A stretch of 54,963 nt of DNA from Sphingomonas liriopis (GTDB lineage Bacteria > Pseudomonadota > Alphaproteobacteria > Sphingomonadales > Sphingomonadaceae): contig NZ_JAMLDY010000023.1 of assembly GCF_024211255.1 (NCBI RefSeq), positions 1-54,963 of the forward strand, given 5' to 3'. Positions 35,023 to 42,551 of the stretch are shown one piece after another. The notes beneath the pieces were generated by a model. That model searched no databases. It saw only the letters and a list, made by a program, of their open reading frames with translations, and had not been told where the DNA came from. Numbering within the stretch: position 1 is the first letter of the stretch; every line of letters starts with the position of its first letter. The translations under genes and the position numbers were made by a program.

Positions 35023-35790
35023 TCAGTGCGTCATCGACAGCGCGAATGGGGCGGCGATCATCCATAGTGCCATCGCAACCATCATCAGGTTTTCGGTGAG
35101 CGATATGAATCCGAGCGGCACGTTGCTGTCGCCGCCCACGCAGGCGCATTTCAGCTCGCGCTTGTCGACATAGACGGCCTTGAACACCGACACCGCGCCG
35201 ATCGTGCCGATGACAAGCGCAACCGGCACCGAGAGCCAGGTGAGCGCGCCAGCGGCCATCAACACGCCCGCCCCGCCTTCCGCGAACGGATAGACGTAGG
35301 AATAGGGCACCCAGCGTTTGGCGAGCAGATCATAGTTCAGGAACATCGACGAGAAGCCCTCGACGTTCTGGAGCTTGAGCATCGCCAGCACGCACATCGA
35401 GAAGGCGATGAACCATTCCCCGGCACGCACGGTGAAGGGCGTGCCCAGCACGGCGTAGCTGGCAGCCAACGCCATCAGCGCCGTCATCGCGAACACCGCG
35501 ATCACCGGCCGATAGGTGACGGCCTTGGGATCGCGCACCGCCTTGCCGAAAAAGCGGCGCAGATCGTCATAGCCGCCCACCCGTTCGCCGGCGATGAAGG
35601 TCTGCGGCGTCGTCTTGACCCCGTGCTTCGCCTTGAAAGCATCGGTCTCCGCGCGTGTCGTCAGCCAGTGGTCGTCGACCGCATAGCCTTCGCGGCGCAG
35701 CAGATCCTTCGCCTTCAGCCCGAAGGGACAGGTGTGTTCGGGCATTACCATCCGGTAAATCGTCGCCTGTTTGGCGGGGGCGCTCGCCAT
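35023..35790 (-). CDS. Glutaredoxin-MauE/DoxX fusion membrane protein
   Basis: A 255-aa protein. Residues 8-85 form a glutaredoxin-like domain with CPFG (21-24, single catalytic Cys) and TTPQTFIAGERVGGYDDLRRFF. From about 95 on, four hydrophobic segments form a MauE/DoxX-type membrane redox domain with a CAC near the end. Such fusions occur beside MerR-type regulators in metal clusters and probably help thiol or disulfide balance under metal stress. The start is supported by GGAG upstream. Confidence 0.85.
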   Translation of the reverse strand: MASAPAKQATIYRMVMPEHTCPFGLKAKDLLRREGYAVDDHWLTTRAETDAFKAKHGVKTTPQTFIAGERVGGYDDLRRFFGKAVRDPKAVTYRPVIAVFAMTALMALAASYAVLGTPFTVRAGEWFIAFSMCVLAMLKLQNVEGFSSMFLNYDLLAKRWVPYSYVYPFAEGGAGVLMAAGALTWLSVPVALVIGTIGAVSVFKAVYVDKRELKCACVGGDSNVPLGFISLTENLMMVAMALWMIAAPFALSMTH

Positions 35791-35818
35791 GTCGCTTCTC
35801 CAGCTTGTTCGCCCCGCC

Positions 35819-35850
35819 TATATGGGGTCCGTACCATAGTCCGGAGTCAA
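35819..35850 (-). promoter_or_regulatory. MerR/CueR-type promoter for the Grx-MauE gene
   Basis: On the minus strand, TTGACT (35850-35845) and CATATA (35824-35819) are separated by 20 bp. Inside lies an imperfect dyad TCCGGAC / GTACGGA around TATG. This is the over-long spacer arrangement activated by MerR-family regulators; the CueR-like gene starts just beyond on the plus strand and would be autoregulated from the same site. Confidence 0.7.
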
Positions 35851-35853
35851 GGC

Positions 35854-36267
35854 ATGGCGGGCATGACGATTGCGGGGCTCGCGCGCGAAGGCGGCGTGGG
35901 GGTCGAGACCGTGCGCTATTATCAGCGCCGTGGGCTTCTCGACGAGCCCGAAAGACCGACCGGGGCTGGTACAGCCGGCGGTATCCGGCGCTACGGCACC
36001 GACGACGCGCGCCGGCTCCGCTTCATCCGCTCCGCCCAAGCGGCCGGGTTCACGCTCGAGCAGATCGGCGAGCTGCTGGCATTGGATGCGACCGACGATC
36101 GCGCGCGTGCGCGCCAGCTCGCCCATGAGCAGATTGCGGCGCTGGATGCGAAGATCGCCGAGCTTGAACAGGCGCGTGCTTCGCTCCGTCGGCTTGCGAG
36201 CGAGTGCGGCTCGGGATCGGCAGGACCGTGCCCAATCCTGACGGCGTTCGATTCACCCGCTGAGTGA
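35854..36267 (+). CDS. MerR-family regulator, CueR-like
   Basis: A 137-aa MerR-type activator. The helix-turn-helix segment is GLAREGGVGVETVRYYQRRG (residues 8-27). The metal loop has Cys118 and Cys126 spaced C-x7-C as in CueR, and no Cys near residue 80 where Hg/Cd/Pb sensors have one. That pattern favours a monovalent metal such as Cu(I), Ag(I) or Au(I). ATG at 35854 or 35863. Divergent from the glutaredoxin-MauE gene. Confidence 0.82.
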   Translation: MAGMTIAGLAREGGVGVETVRYYQRRGLLDEPERPTGAGTAGGIRRYGTDDARRLRFIRSAQAAGFTLEQIGELLALDATDDRARARQLAHEQIAALDAKIAELEQARASLRRLASECGSGSAGPCPILTAFDSPAE

Positions 36268-36306
36268 TCTTTGATTGCTCCTAGGCGGTCAGCAGGAAAT
36301 CTCCGA

Positions 36307-36759
36307 TCAGGCAAACAGATCGCCGATTGCACGCATACGGAAGGCGTTGATCCACCGACGTCGGCGATGCTCGCTGGCGTCGTGGCGCATGTGGCACCGC
36401 TGGCAGAGTGCAGCGAGGTTGCGCGGTCGGTTGTCGCCCGGATCATGGTTCAGATGCGCGCTAGCAAGGACCACGCGCGTAATCCGCACTTGTGATGGTG
36501 GATCAATGCCGACGAAGCCAGGTTGCGCGCGTAATAGGGCGTCCGGCGAAGGCAAGCGGCGAACGCCCCTGCCCTGTCCGTTGCGCCACCCGCTTATATC
36601 CTCATCCCACCAGACGCCATCGCCCAGATGCAGCACATGACGACCATGCGGGCGCTGACAATGTTCGCAGCGTCCTTTGGCGCGACCGAACCGGATGAAG
36701 GCAGATAGTTCACGCCAGTCGATCGGGTAGAGCCAGCGATGTTCACGCGCGATCGGCAT
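36307..36759 (-). CDS. HNH endonuclease
   Basis: A 150-aa HNH nuclease. Zinc-type Cys pairs CEHC (31-34) and CQRC (119-122) frame the core ASAHLNHDPGDNRPRNL, with His102, His105 and Asn114. The start MPIAREHRWLYP resembles the usual start of this phage/plasmid HNH group. The frame opens further to 36825 without a ribosome site. It stands alone between the metal cluster and the recombinase-bounded island; a homing or defence role is possible. Confidence 0.82.
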   Translation of the reverse strand: MPIAREHRWLYPIDWRELSAFIRFGRAKGRCEHCQRPHGRHVLHLGDGVWWDEDISGWRNGQGRGVRRLPSPDALLRAQPGFVGIDPPSQVRITRVVLASAHLNHDPGDNRPRNLAALCQRCHMRHDASEHRRRRWINAFRMRAIGDLFA

Positions 36760-36872
36760 GACGATTCTATGATTCAGTATCGTGGAGAACGAAAGCAGAA
36801 AACGGCGGTGATTCAACTTATCCATTACGGCTAGGTGACTAAGCGATTAGCTGACTTGGCCACTCAGGGGGA

Positions 36873-36900
36873 GGTGTCAAAACCGTCCGGTTATGACACC
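36873..36900. repeat. 28-bp res-like crossover site A
   Basis: Two 12-bp half-sites (GGTGTCAAAACC and its inverted partner GGTTATGACACC) enclose GTCC. Total length 28 bp with a TGTC core matches the layout of site I of Tn3/gamma-delta-type res. It ends 2 bp from the stop of the adjacent serine recombinase gene. A near-identical site in the same orientation is at 48642-48669. Confidence 0.65.
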
Positions 36901-36902
36901 GG

Positions 36903-37460
36903 CTATCGTTCGCCGGCTGGGAAGTGACGGTAGAAGGTCGAGCGGCCGACTTGCAGCAGTTTGGCGACCTTGGCGGGGCTGTCGCCCGCCGCCAGCAGCT
37001 TGCGCGCAGTGTCGAGCATGTCTGGCGTCATCACCGATTTGCGACCCCCGCCGGTGCCACCCTTGGCACGCGCTGCCGCTAGACCGGCGATGGTCCGTTC
37101 TTTTATCAGCTCGCGCTCCATTTCCGCGACCGAGGCAAGGATATGGAACAGCAGCCGCCCCGATGGCGTGGACGTGTCGAACCCATCCGTCAGCGACCGG
37201 AAATCGACCTTGCGCGCCGAGAGGTCGGCCGCCAGTTCGATCAGGCCTTGGATCGAGCGGCCCAACCGATCGAGCTTCCAGATGACCAGCGTGTCGCCGG
37301 CCCGCACGAAATTGAGGGCCTCGATCAGGCCGGGCCGGTTCAGCTTCGCGCCGCTAACCTTGTCGGTGAACAGCTTTTCGCACCCGGCTCTGGTCAGCGC
37401 ATCGGTTTGCAGCGCCAGGTCCTGATCGGACGTCGAGACACGCGCATAACCAACCAGCAT
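36903..37460 (-). CDS. Serine recombinase (resolvase/invertase family)
   Basis: A 185-aa small serine recombinase. The catalytic domain begins MLVGYARVSTSDQ, with Ser9 and the conserved Arg7. KLDRLGRS (about residues 62-69) and ERELIKERT (about 115-123) complete the active site. A carboxy-terminal helix-turn-helix (KVAKLLQVGRSTFYRHF) is present. It resembles Tn3-type resolvases and Hin-like invertases. No transposase gene accompanies it. It ends beside crossover site A, and repeats lie upstream of its start. Confidence 0.92.
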   Translation of the reverse strand: MLVGYARVSTSDQDLALQTDALTRAGCEKLFTDKVSGAKLNRPGLIEALNFVRAGDTLVIWKLDRLGRSIQGLIELAADLSARKVDFRSLTDGFDTSTPSGRLLFHILASVAEMERELIKERTIAGLAAARAKGGTGGGRKSVMTPDMLDTARKLLAAGDSPAKVAKLLQVGRSTFYRHFPAGER

Positions 37461-37500
37461 GAGTCCCGTTATCCCAACTCGAACAGCGAATTTCGGGACT

Positions 37501-37526
37501 CATATTTTGGGAACATATTTTGGGAA
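37501..37526. repeat. Tandem 13-bp repeat upstream of the recombinase
   Basis: CATATTTTGGGAA occurs twice in direct tandem (37501-37513, 37514-37526), about 40 bp before the recombinase start codon. It may be a recombinase accessory or control site. A further inverted element TTCCCAATCGGGAA lies at 37583-37596. Confidence 0.7.
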
Positions 37527-37582
37527 AGCTCCGGCGTTCATTGGGCGCATTTTTATGATGGTCCGATCCGTCCCGTTGGAGG

Positions 37583-37596
37583 TTCCCAATCGGGAA
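37583..37596. repeat. Inverted repeat TTCCC/GGGAA
   Basis: TTCCC-AATC-GGGAA between the recombinase and the DUF305 operon. Close variants occur at 46427-46440 and 48628-48641, both near the boundaries of the sensor-kinase pair. It may be a shared recombination or regulatory element. Confidence 0.5.
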
Positions 37597-37618
37597 GGCT
37601 GATAACCGGCTCACCCAT

Positions 37619-37643
37619 GGAATAAACCCGGACGAGCGTCGTC
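37619..37643 (+). promoter_or_regulatory. Putative ECF promoter for the DUF305 operon
   Basis: GGAAT (37619-37623), a 16-bp spacer, then CGTC (37640-37643). This matches the general GGAA(C/T)-N16-CGT form of many ECF-sigma promoters. It lies 31 bp before the DUF305 start, and the operon itself encodes an ECF sigma factor and anti-sigma factor. Confidence 0.45.
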
Positions 37644-37674
37644 TATGCTTTCAGGACTAATGCGCCGGAGGCTT

Positions 37675-38058
37675 ATGCGTAGACGAAACTGGATGCTGGG
37701 TCTGACTGCTTCGGCCCTGTTTACGGGCGCAGCCGCGGCCGCCTCTGCCGATGGCTACGCCAGCATGGTGTCTGCCGCGATGGACCGGATGATGGCGGGC
37801 ATGATGGTCAAGCCGTCCGGCGACGTCGACCGCGACTTCGTCGCGATGATGCTTCCGCATCATCAGGGTGCCATCGATATGGCGGTGGCGGAGCTGCGCT
37901 ACGGCCATAACGAGCAGCTCAAGCGCATCGCGCAGGAAATCATCATCGATCAGCAGCAGGAGATCGCCGCCATGAAGCTGGCGATCGGCCAGCCGCTACC
38001 GCCTTCGACGCCAGCCCCGACGCAGGGCGGCGACCACCATAGCCCTATGGAGCACTGA
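37675..38058 (+). CDS. DUF305 family secreted protein
   Basis: A 127-aa periplasmic protein. The ATG at 37675 has GGAGG four bases upstream, so I prefer it to the earlier ATGs. A signal peptide (cut after AAA/ASA, about residue 25) is followed by the DUF305 core DRDFVAMMLPHHQGAIDMA (His-His pair) and a Met/His-rich end. DUF305 proteins often sit in copper and silver resistance loci and may bind metal. First gene of a four-gene operon. Confidence 0.88.
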   Translation: MRRRNWMLGLTASALFTGAAAAASADGYASMVSAAMDRMMAGMMVKPSGDVDRDFVAMMLPHHQGAIDMAVAELRYGHNEQLKRIAQEIIIDQQQEIAAMKLAIGQPLPPSTPAPTQGGDHHSPMEH

Positions 38059-38059
38059 C

Positions 38060-39499
38060 ATGATCCGGACCATCCTGCGCTCGGCCGCCTTGCTGATGAG
38101 CGCCGCACCGGGCCTCGCCATGGCCCAGCAGGCGCCGTGGAACGCTAAGGACATGCCCGTCAGCCACCGCGACCGCGTCTATGCGTCTGAACAATTCTCC
38201 AACACGGTGTCGGTGACCGACCCGGCCGACAACCGGCTGCTCGGCGTCATCAAACTCGGCGATCCCCAGCCGATGAACTTCTCCCCGCTCTACAAGGGAC
38301 AGGTGCTGGTTCACGGCCTGGGCTTCTCGCCGGACGGGAAGACCTTGGCGGTCGTGTCGATCGGATCGAACGCCGTGTCGTGGATCGACACCGCCACCAA
38401 CACCGTCAAACACACGACCTATGTCGGGCGCAGTCCGCACGAGGCGTTCTTCACGCCGGACGGCAAGGAGGTGTGGGTCACGGTCCGCGGCGAGGATTAT
38501 ATCGCCGTGCTCGACCCCACGACGTACAAGGAGACGGGGCGCATCAAGACGCCCGGTGGTCCGGGCATGACGATCTTCTCTCCCGATGGCCGGTACGGCT
38601 ATGTCTGCTCTTCGTTCAATCCGGTGTTGGCTGTGTTCGATGTCGCGACCCACGCGCAGGTCGGACAGGTGGCGCAGCCAAGCCCCTTCTGCCCCAACAT
38701 CGCCGCGACGCCGGACGGCAAGCAAGTGTGGTTTACGCTGAAGGACATCGGCAAGACGGTCGCATTCGATGCTCGGCCACCCTTCGCGATCCTGAAGGTG
38801 CTGGATACCGGGCCTATCACGAACCATGTCAATTTCGCCCGCACGGCCAAGGGGCAGTTCGCGTATGTGACGGTCGGCGGAGAGAATGTGGTCAAGGTGT
38901 TCCGCACGTCCGACTTCACGCCGGTGGCAACAATTCCGGTCGGCAAGATGCCGCACGGTGTTTGGCCATCGGGCGACGGCCGGCGCGTTTATGTCGGGCT
39001 AGAGAATTCCGATGAGCTGGCCGCGATCGACACTGCCGGCAACACGGTCGTCGCTACCGTGCCGGTCGGACAGGCACCGCAGGCGATCGCCTATGTGTCG
39101 AACGCAGTTCCGACAGGCCCCGGCACCGACAATCTCCAGCCGCTCGGCACAGCGGGCAAGGCGCTGCATCTGACCATGGGGCCGATTGGCGGCAAAGGTA
39201 CGGCAAGCAGCATCACCCTCTTCGACCAGGGCATCATTCAGGTCGTGCAGAGTGCCGTTACCGGTTTGCAGCCCAAGAAGCCTTACATGCTCGTGCTGAC
39301 CGCCAATGCGGACGGCAGCGGCGCTGTAGAGCCGCTTGCGAACTTCATGAGCAACCCGGCAGGTGCGGCGATCGTCAACGCATCGGGTCCGATCCGCCAG
39401 ATCGTTCAGGGCAGCACCGTGACACCCCGGCGCTTTCTGGCGGTTGCGGAGGTGGTGAACGGCGCGCCGGGGCGCATCGTGCAGGTGCAGCGCGACTGA
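38060..39499 (+). CDS. Secreted YVTN-type beta-propeller protein
   Basis: A 479-aa periplasmic protein with a signal peptide (cut after AMAQ, about residue 23) and repeated beta-propeller blades. Recognisable repeats are LGFSPDGKTLAVV, AFFTPDGKEVWVTV, TIFSPDGRYGYV and IAATPDGKQVWFT. The last 120 residues form a separate beta-rich domain. Exact role unknown; such propellers bind proteins or cofactors, including in redox enzyme loci. It starts one base after the DUF305 stop. Confidence 0.87.
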   Translation: MIRTILRSAALLMSAAPGLAMAQQAPWNAKDMPVSHRDRVYASEQFSNTVSVTDPADNRLLGVIKLGDPQPMNFSPLYKGQVLVHGLGFSPDGKTLAVVSIGSNAVSWIDTATNTVKHTTYVGRSPHEAFFTPDGKEVWVTVRGEDYIAVLDPTTYKETGRIKTPGGPGMTIFSPDGRYGYVCSSFNPVLAVFDVATHAQVGQVAQPSPFCPNIAATPDGKQVWFTLKDIGKTVAFDARPPFAILKVLDTGPITNHVNFARTAKGQFAYVTVGGENVVKVFRTSDFTPVATIPVGKMPHGVWPSGDGRRVYVGLENSDELAAIDTAGNTVVATVPVGQAPQAIAYVSNAVPTGPGTDNLQPLGTAGKALHLTMGPIGGKGTASSITLFDQGIIQVVQSAVTGLQPKKPYMLVLTANADGSGAVEPLANFMSNPAGAAIVNASGPIRQIVQGSTVTPRRFLAVAEVVNGAPGRIVQVQRD

Positions 39500-39500
39500 G

Positions 39501-40010
39501 ATGGACCCGCTTGCCGCCGCGATCGAACCGCTGATCCCCGGGCTGCGCCGCTATGCCCGGTCGTGGTTGCGCGACCGGGTGATGGCGGATGACGTGGTGC
39601 AGGATTGCCTGGAGCGCGCGGTCGGGCGCTGGCGACAGCGACGGGGTGCGGAGGTCCGCCGGTGGGTCTATGCGATCCTGCACAATTTGTTGGTCGATCA
39701 TCAGCGGCAGCATAGCCGGCGAGGTACGGCGGTTCCGCTCCACCTCGTGGACGACGCCGCGTTCGGCCGCCCGGCCGATCAGGACACAGGCCTGCACCAC
39801 CGCGACCTGCTGCGCGCGCTTGATGCGTTGCCTGAAGAACAGCGAACGGTGCTGCTCCTGGTCTCGGTCGAGGGCCTGCCCTATGCGGAGGTCGCTGCCG
39901 TAGTCGGCGTGCCGCTGGGCACGGTAATGTCGCGCATATCGCGGGGGCGCGACCGTCTGGCGACCCTCCTCCGGGAGGGTGAACGGCCGCGATTGAGGAG
40001 CGTGCAATGA
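39501..40010 (+). CDS. ECF sigma factor (second)
   Basis: A 169-aa sigma-70 family factor. Region 2 contains MADDVVQDCLERAVGRWRQ (about residues 28-46), and region 4 has LPYAEVAAVVGVPLGTVMSR. It begins one base after the propeller gene and overlaps the anti-sigma gene (ATGA). It probably controls its own operon through the GGAAT-N16-CGTC promoter. It is distinct in sequence from the copper-side ECF factor at 23374. Confidence 0.9.
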   Translation: MDPLAAAIEPLIPGLRRYARSWLRDRVMADDVVQDCLERAVGRWRQRRGAEVRRWVYAILHNLLVDHQRQHSRRGTAVPLHLVDDAAFGRPADQDTGLHHRDLLRALDALPEEQRTVLLLVSVEGLPYAEVAAVVGVPLGTVMSRISRGRDRLATLLREGERPRLRSVQ

Positions 40011-40777
40011 CCAGCCCGATCGGCGAGGACGATCTGGCCGCGTGGATCGATGGCAGGCTGTCGCCCGAGCGGCAGCGCCTGGTCGACGCCTATCTTGAAG
40101 GCCAGCCGGACGTGCATGCCCGTGTGCGAGAGCAGGCGGAGCAGGCGCGAGCCCTTGCATCCCTGTTCGCCCCCGTCGCGGATGAACCGATCCCGGCGAC
40201 GATGCGCGTGGCAGCGATCAGGGGACGGCAACGGCAACCGCGTTGGCAGCTCGCCATCGCCGCGTCACTTCTGCTGGCGTTGGGGTTTGGCGGTGGCTGG
40301 TCGAGCGCGCGGTGGAGCGGCGAACCCCGCGCGGGCATCGCGGCGCTGGCCAACGAGGCGAGTGATAATTTCCGTGTCTATGCCGCCGACCGAATCCGAC
40401 CGGCGGAGATCGGCCCCGACCAGCGCGCCATGCTGATCCGATGGACCTCCGCTCGATTGGGTGAGCGCGTCACGATCCCGGACCTCAGCACGGCCGGCTA
40501 TCGCTATGGCGGGGGGCGACTGGTCGCGACGCCCCACGGCCCTGCGGCACTGCTCCTCTACGACGGACCGCAAGCGTCGAAACTTGCGGTGCTGACGAGG
40601 CCCATGCAGATCGACAAGACCGCGAGCATGACCAGCACGTCCAGCGGGACCATGGGCCGGGTCACATGGGCGGTCGACGGGATCGGCTATAGTGTGGTGG
40701 GCGAGCGACCCGCGGCCGAACTGCATCCGATCGCCGATGAAGTCCGGCGTCAGGCAGATGCCGCGCTTGTGTCCTGA
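40007..40777 (+). CDS. Membrane anti-sigma factor
   Basis: A 256-aa protein: acidic amino-terminal anti-sigma part (EDDLAAWIDGRLSPERQRLV), one membrane helix (about residues 80-98), then a periplasmic domain. The organisation and overlap with the sigma gene fit an RskA-like membrane anti-sigma factor that senses a periplasmic signal. No Zn-binding HxxxCxxC motif is present. Confidence 0.82.
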   Translation: MTSPIGEDDLAAWIDGRLSPERQRLVDAYLEGQPDVHARVREQAEQARALASLFAPVADEPIPATMRVAAIRGRQRQPRWQLAIAASLLLALGFGGGWSSARWSGEPRAGIAALANEASDNFRVYAADRIRPAEIGPDQRAMLIRWTSARLGERVTIPDLSTAGYRYGGGRLVATPHGPAALLLYDGPQASKLAVLTRPMQIDKTASMTSTSSGTMGRVTWAVDGIGYSVVGERPAAELHPIADEVRRQADAALVS

Positions 40778-40787
40778 TAGCGCCTTG

Positions 40788-40818
40788 CCGCCTCCCGGCG
40801 CCGACGGGCACCGGGCGG
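40788..40818. terminator. GC-rich hairpin between convergent genes
   Basis: CCCGG (40794-40798) pairs with CCGGG (40811-40815), extended by flanking CCG/CGG. It lies between the anti-sigma gene and the convergent mgtC-like gene. No T-run, so termination is uncertain. Confidence 0.3.
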
Positions 40819-40828
40819 TCCAGCGCGA

Positions 40829-41341
40829 TCACGGCTTGCGCTCGACATCCTTCCTGTCGGTCTCGGCCGGCGTCAGACGGGCTCGCTCGCGGATGCGGCG
40901 TTCCAGCGGCGCGCCGACGAACAGGACGAGCATTGCAAGGCTCACCCCGCCGATGATGAGCGGCCACACCGCCAACCCTGCTGCCGCGCCGATCGTGGCT
41001 GTCACCCAGATGCACGCGGCGGTCGCCAATCCATGCACTTCCTGACCCTGGCCGACCCGCAGCACCGCACCGGCACCGATGAAGCCGACGCCGGACAGAA
41101 TGCCCTGCATCGCCCGTCCTGCGGCATCGGCGTTCACGTTCGGCAAGCCACTATGCACGATCGCCTGAACGGCGATGCAACTCGCCAGACCGACCAGACC
41201 CAGCGTCCGCAGGCCCATGATCTGCCGGTTCTCACGCGAGCGTTCCCAGCCGAGCACCATCCCGGCCGCGGTCGCCACCACCAGCCGGCCAATCGCATCG
41301 ATCCAGAAAGCGACGTCCGGTGCCGCTGATGCTTCGATCAT
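40829..41341 (-). CDS. MgtC/SapB family membrane protein
   Basis: A 170-aa inner membrane protein. The family motifs AAGMVLGWERS(x)ENRQIMGLRT (about residues 28-48), MQGILSGVGFIGAGAVLR and HGLATAACIWVTA are clear. MgtC proteins are linked to Mg2+ limitation and virulence but do not transport Mg2+ directly. The ATG at 41341 overlaps the stop of the upstream sulfite oxidase gene (ATGA), so it is co-translated with it, an unusual pairing. Confidence 0.9.
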   Translation of the reverse strand: MIEASAAPDVAFWIDAIGRLVVATAAGMVLGWERSRENRQIMGLRTLGLVGLASCIAVQAIVHSGLPNVNADAAGRAMQGILSGVGFIGAGAVLRVGQGQEVHGLATAACIWVTATIGAAAGLAVWPLIIGGVSLAMLVLFVGAPLERRIRERARLTPAETDRKDVERKP

Positions 41342-42405
41342 TCGACCAGCACGTGAACGTGATGCCAGGCGGTGCACAGATAGCCGGCGAAGTTCCACAT
41401 CGTATCCGGCCGCTCGGGCTGTCCCTGCCCGGTCTCGTCGAAGGCACGGGCGACAAGGTGCTGGCGTCCCTTGGCGAGTGTGGCGTCAAGGATCCAGCGC
41501 CGCCAGCCCCAGCGCGTCTCCGGATCATCGGCGAAGGTCGCCTGTTGCCAGTCGCGACCGCCGTTCACCGACACTTCGATCCGAGAAATACGGCGGTCAT
41601 AGGCAATGGCATATCCCTCAATCCGCACCTCTCCGGCGGCCAAACTCTCGCCCGCACCGGGCGAGCAGATCGCGGCGTTGAGCGGCATGGCATTGATCGT
41701 CAGACCCTGGCTCCAGTCGACGGTGTCGCTCGTCACAGCGGCGGGGAAGAGCTTGTAGTCGTGCGCCTGGATCGGTGCCTCGGAGGGCGTTTCACGCACC
41801 TCGATCCGTGTCAGCCATTTGGCACTGCGGACCCCGGCATAGCCAGGCACCACCATGCGGAGCGGGGCGCCATGTTCGGGCGTCAGCGGCTCGCCATTCA
41901 TCGCCCAGGCGAGGAGTACGTCGGGCTCCCGCGCCTTGCTCATGGCGATCGATACCCCGAACAAGGCTTCTTCACCCTCCACGTCCACCTCGTCCGCGCC
42001 GGTGAACGCCACGAACAGCTCGGACGCATCGGGCGCGCCGACCGCATCGAGAACATCGGACAAACGTACGCCGGTCCACTCCGCATTGCCGATCGCGCCT
42101 ACGTCCCAGGGATCGCCCGACGTCTTGCCGACCTGCTGGAGGTCCGTGCGCCGGTTACCCGCGCATTGGAGCACGGCTGTCACCGAGTGCGCGGAAAACG
42201 TAGCTTTCAGTTCTTCCACCGAGAAGGAGCGGCTCGCCATGCCCCTCCCGCTCACCTCGATCCGATGATTGGCGGGCAGATCCGGCACTGGCCCGTGGCT
42301 GCGCACGTAGAACAGCGCCTGCGGCGTCAGGAACCGCTCGATCAACGCACCGGGCGTCGGCTCGGCATTGTAGGGATCAGAACTGCGCTCGATCATATCG
42401 GTCAT
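41338..42405 (-). CDS. Sulfite oxidase-type molybdoenzyme without signal peptide
   Basis: A 355-aa enzyme of the sulfite oxidase family. The oxidoreductase molybdopterin domain has the Mo-ligand Cys81 in LQCAGNRR, and residues 230-350 form the Mo-co dimerisation domain (GYAIAYDRRISRIEVSVNGG). There is no Tat or Sec signal, so it should be cytoplasmic. It shares an operon with the MgtC-like gene and is divergent from the LysR regulator. Confidence 0.9.
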   Translation of the reverse strand: MTDMIERSSDPYNAEPTPGALIERFLTPQALFYVRSHGPVPDLPANHRIEVSGRGMASRSFSVEELKATFSAHSVTAVLQCAGNRRTDLQQVGKTSGDPWDVGAIGNAEWTGVRLSDVLDAVGAPDASELFVAFTGADEVDVEGEEALFGVSIAMSKAREPDVLLAWAMNGEPLTPEHGAPLRMVVPGYAGVRSAKWLTRIEVRETPSEAPIQAHDYKLFPAAVTSDTVDWSQGLTINAMPLNAAICSPGAGESLAAGEVRIEGYAIAYDRRISRIEVSVNGGRDWQQATFADDPETRWGWRRWILDATLAKGRQHLVARAFDETGQGQPERPDTMWNFAGYLCTAWHHVHVLVE

Positions 42406-42478
42406 GGACGATCAAACGTCGCGGACACGCGTAACGCTTCAAGTCTTCGAGACCATCGCAGACGAAAGGCTGCCGACC

Positions 42479-42500
42479 ATTCCGATATCCAGATTGGAAT
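42479..42500. promoter_or_regulatory. Dyad in the sulfite oxidase-lysR intergenic region
   Basis: ATTCC (42479-42483) and GGAAT (42496-42500) form an inverted repeat with a 12-bp centre, located between divergent genes, one of them a LysR-type regulator. It is a likely LysR binding site, though the T-N11-A core is not unique here. Confidence 0.5.
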
Positions 42501-42551
42501 GACCATATCAAACGGTTGGTCGTATCGATCTAAGTACACGATATATGCTGC

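Noticed and set aside
35854..36267. Mercury resistance (mer) operon regulator
   Set aside because: No merA, merT or merP genes, and the regulator lacks the Cys near residue 80 that Hg sensors carry; the C-x7-C pattern is CueR-like.
36903..37460. Complete Tn3-family transposon around the recombinase
   Set aside because: No transposase gene and no long terminal inverted repeats were seen; only resolvase-type genes and crossover-like sites are present.
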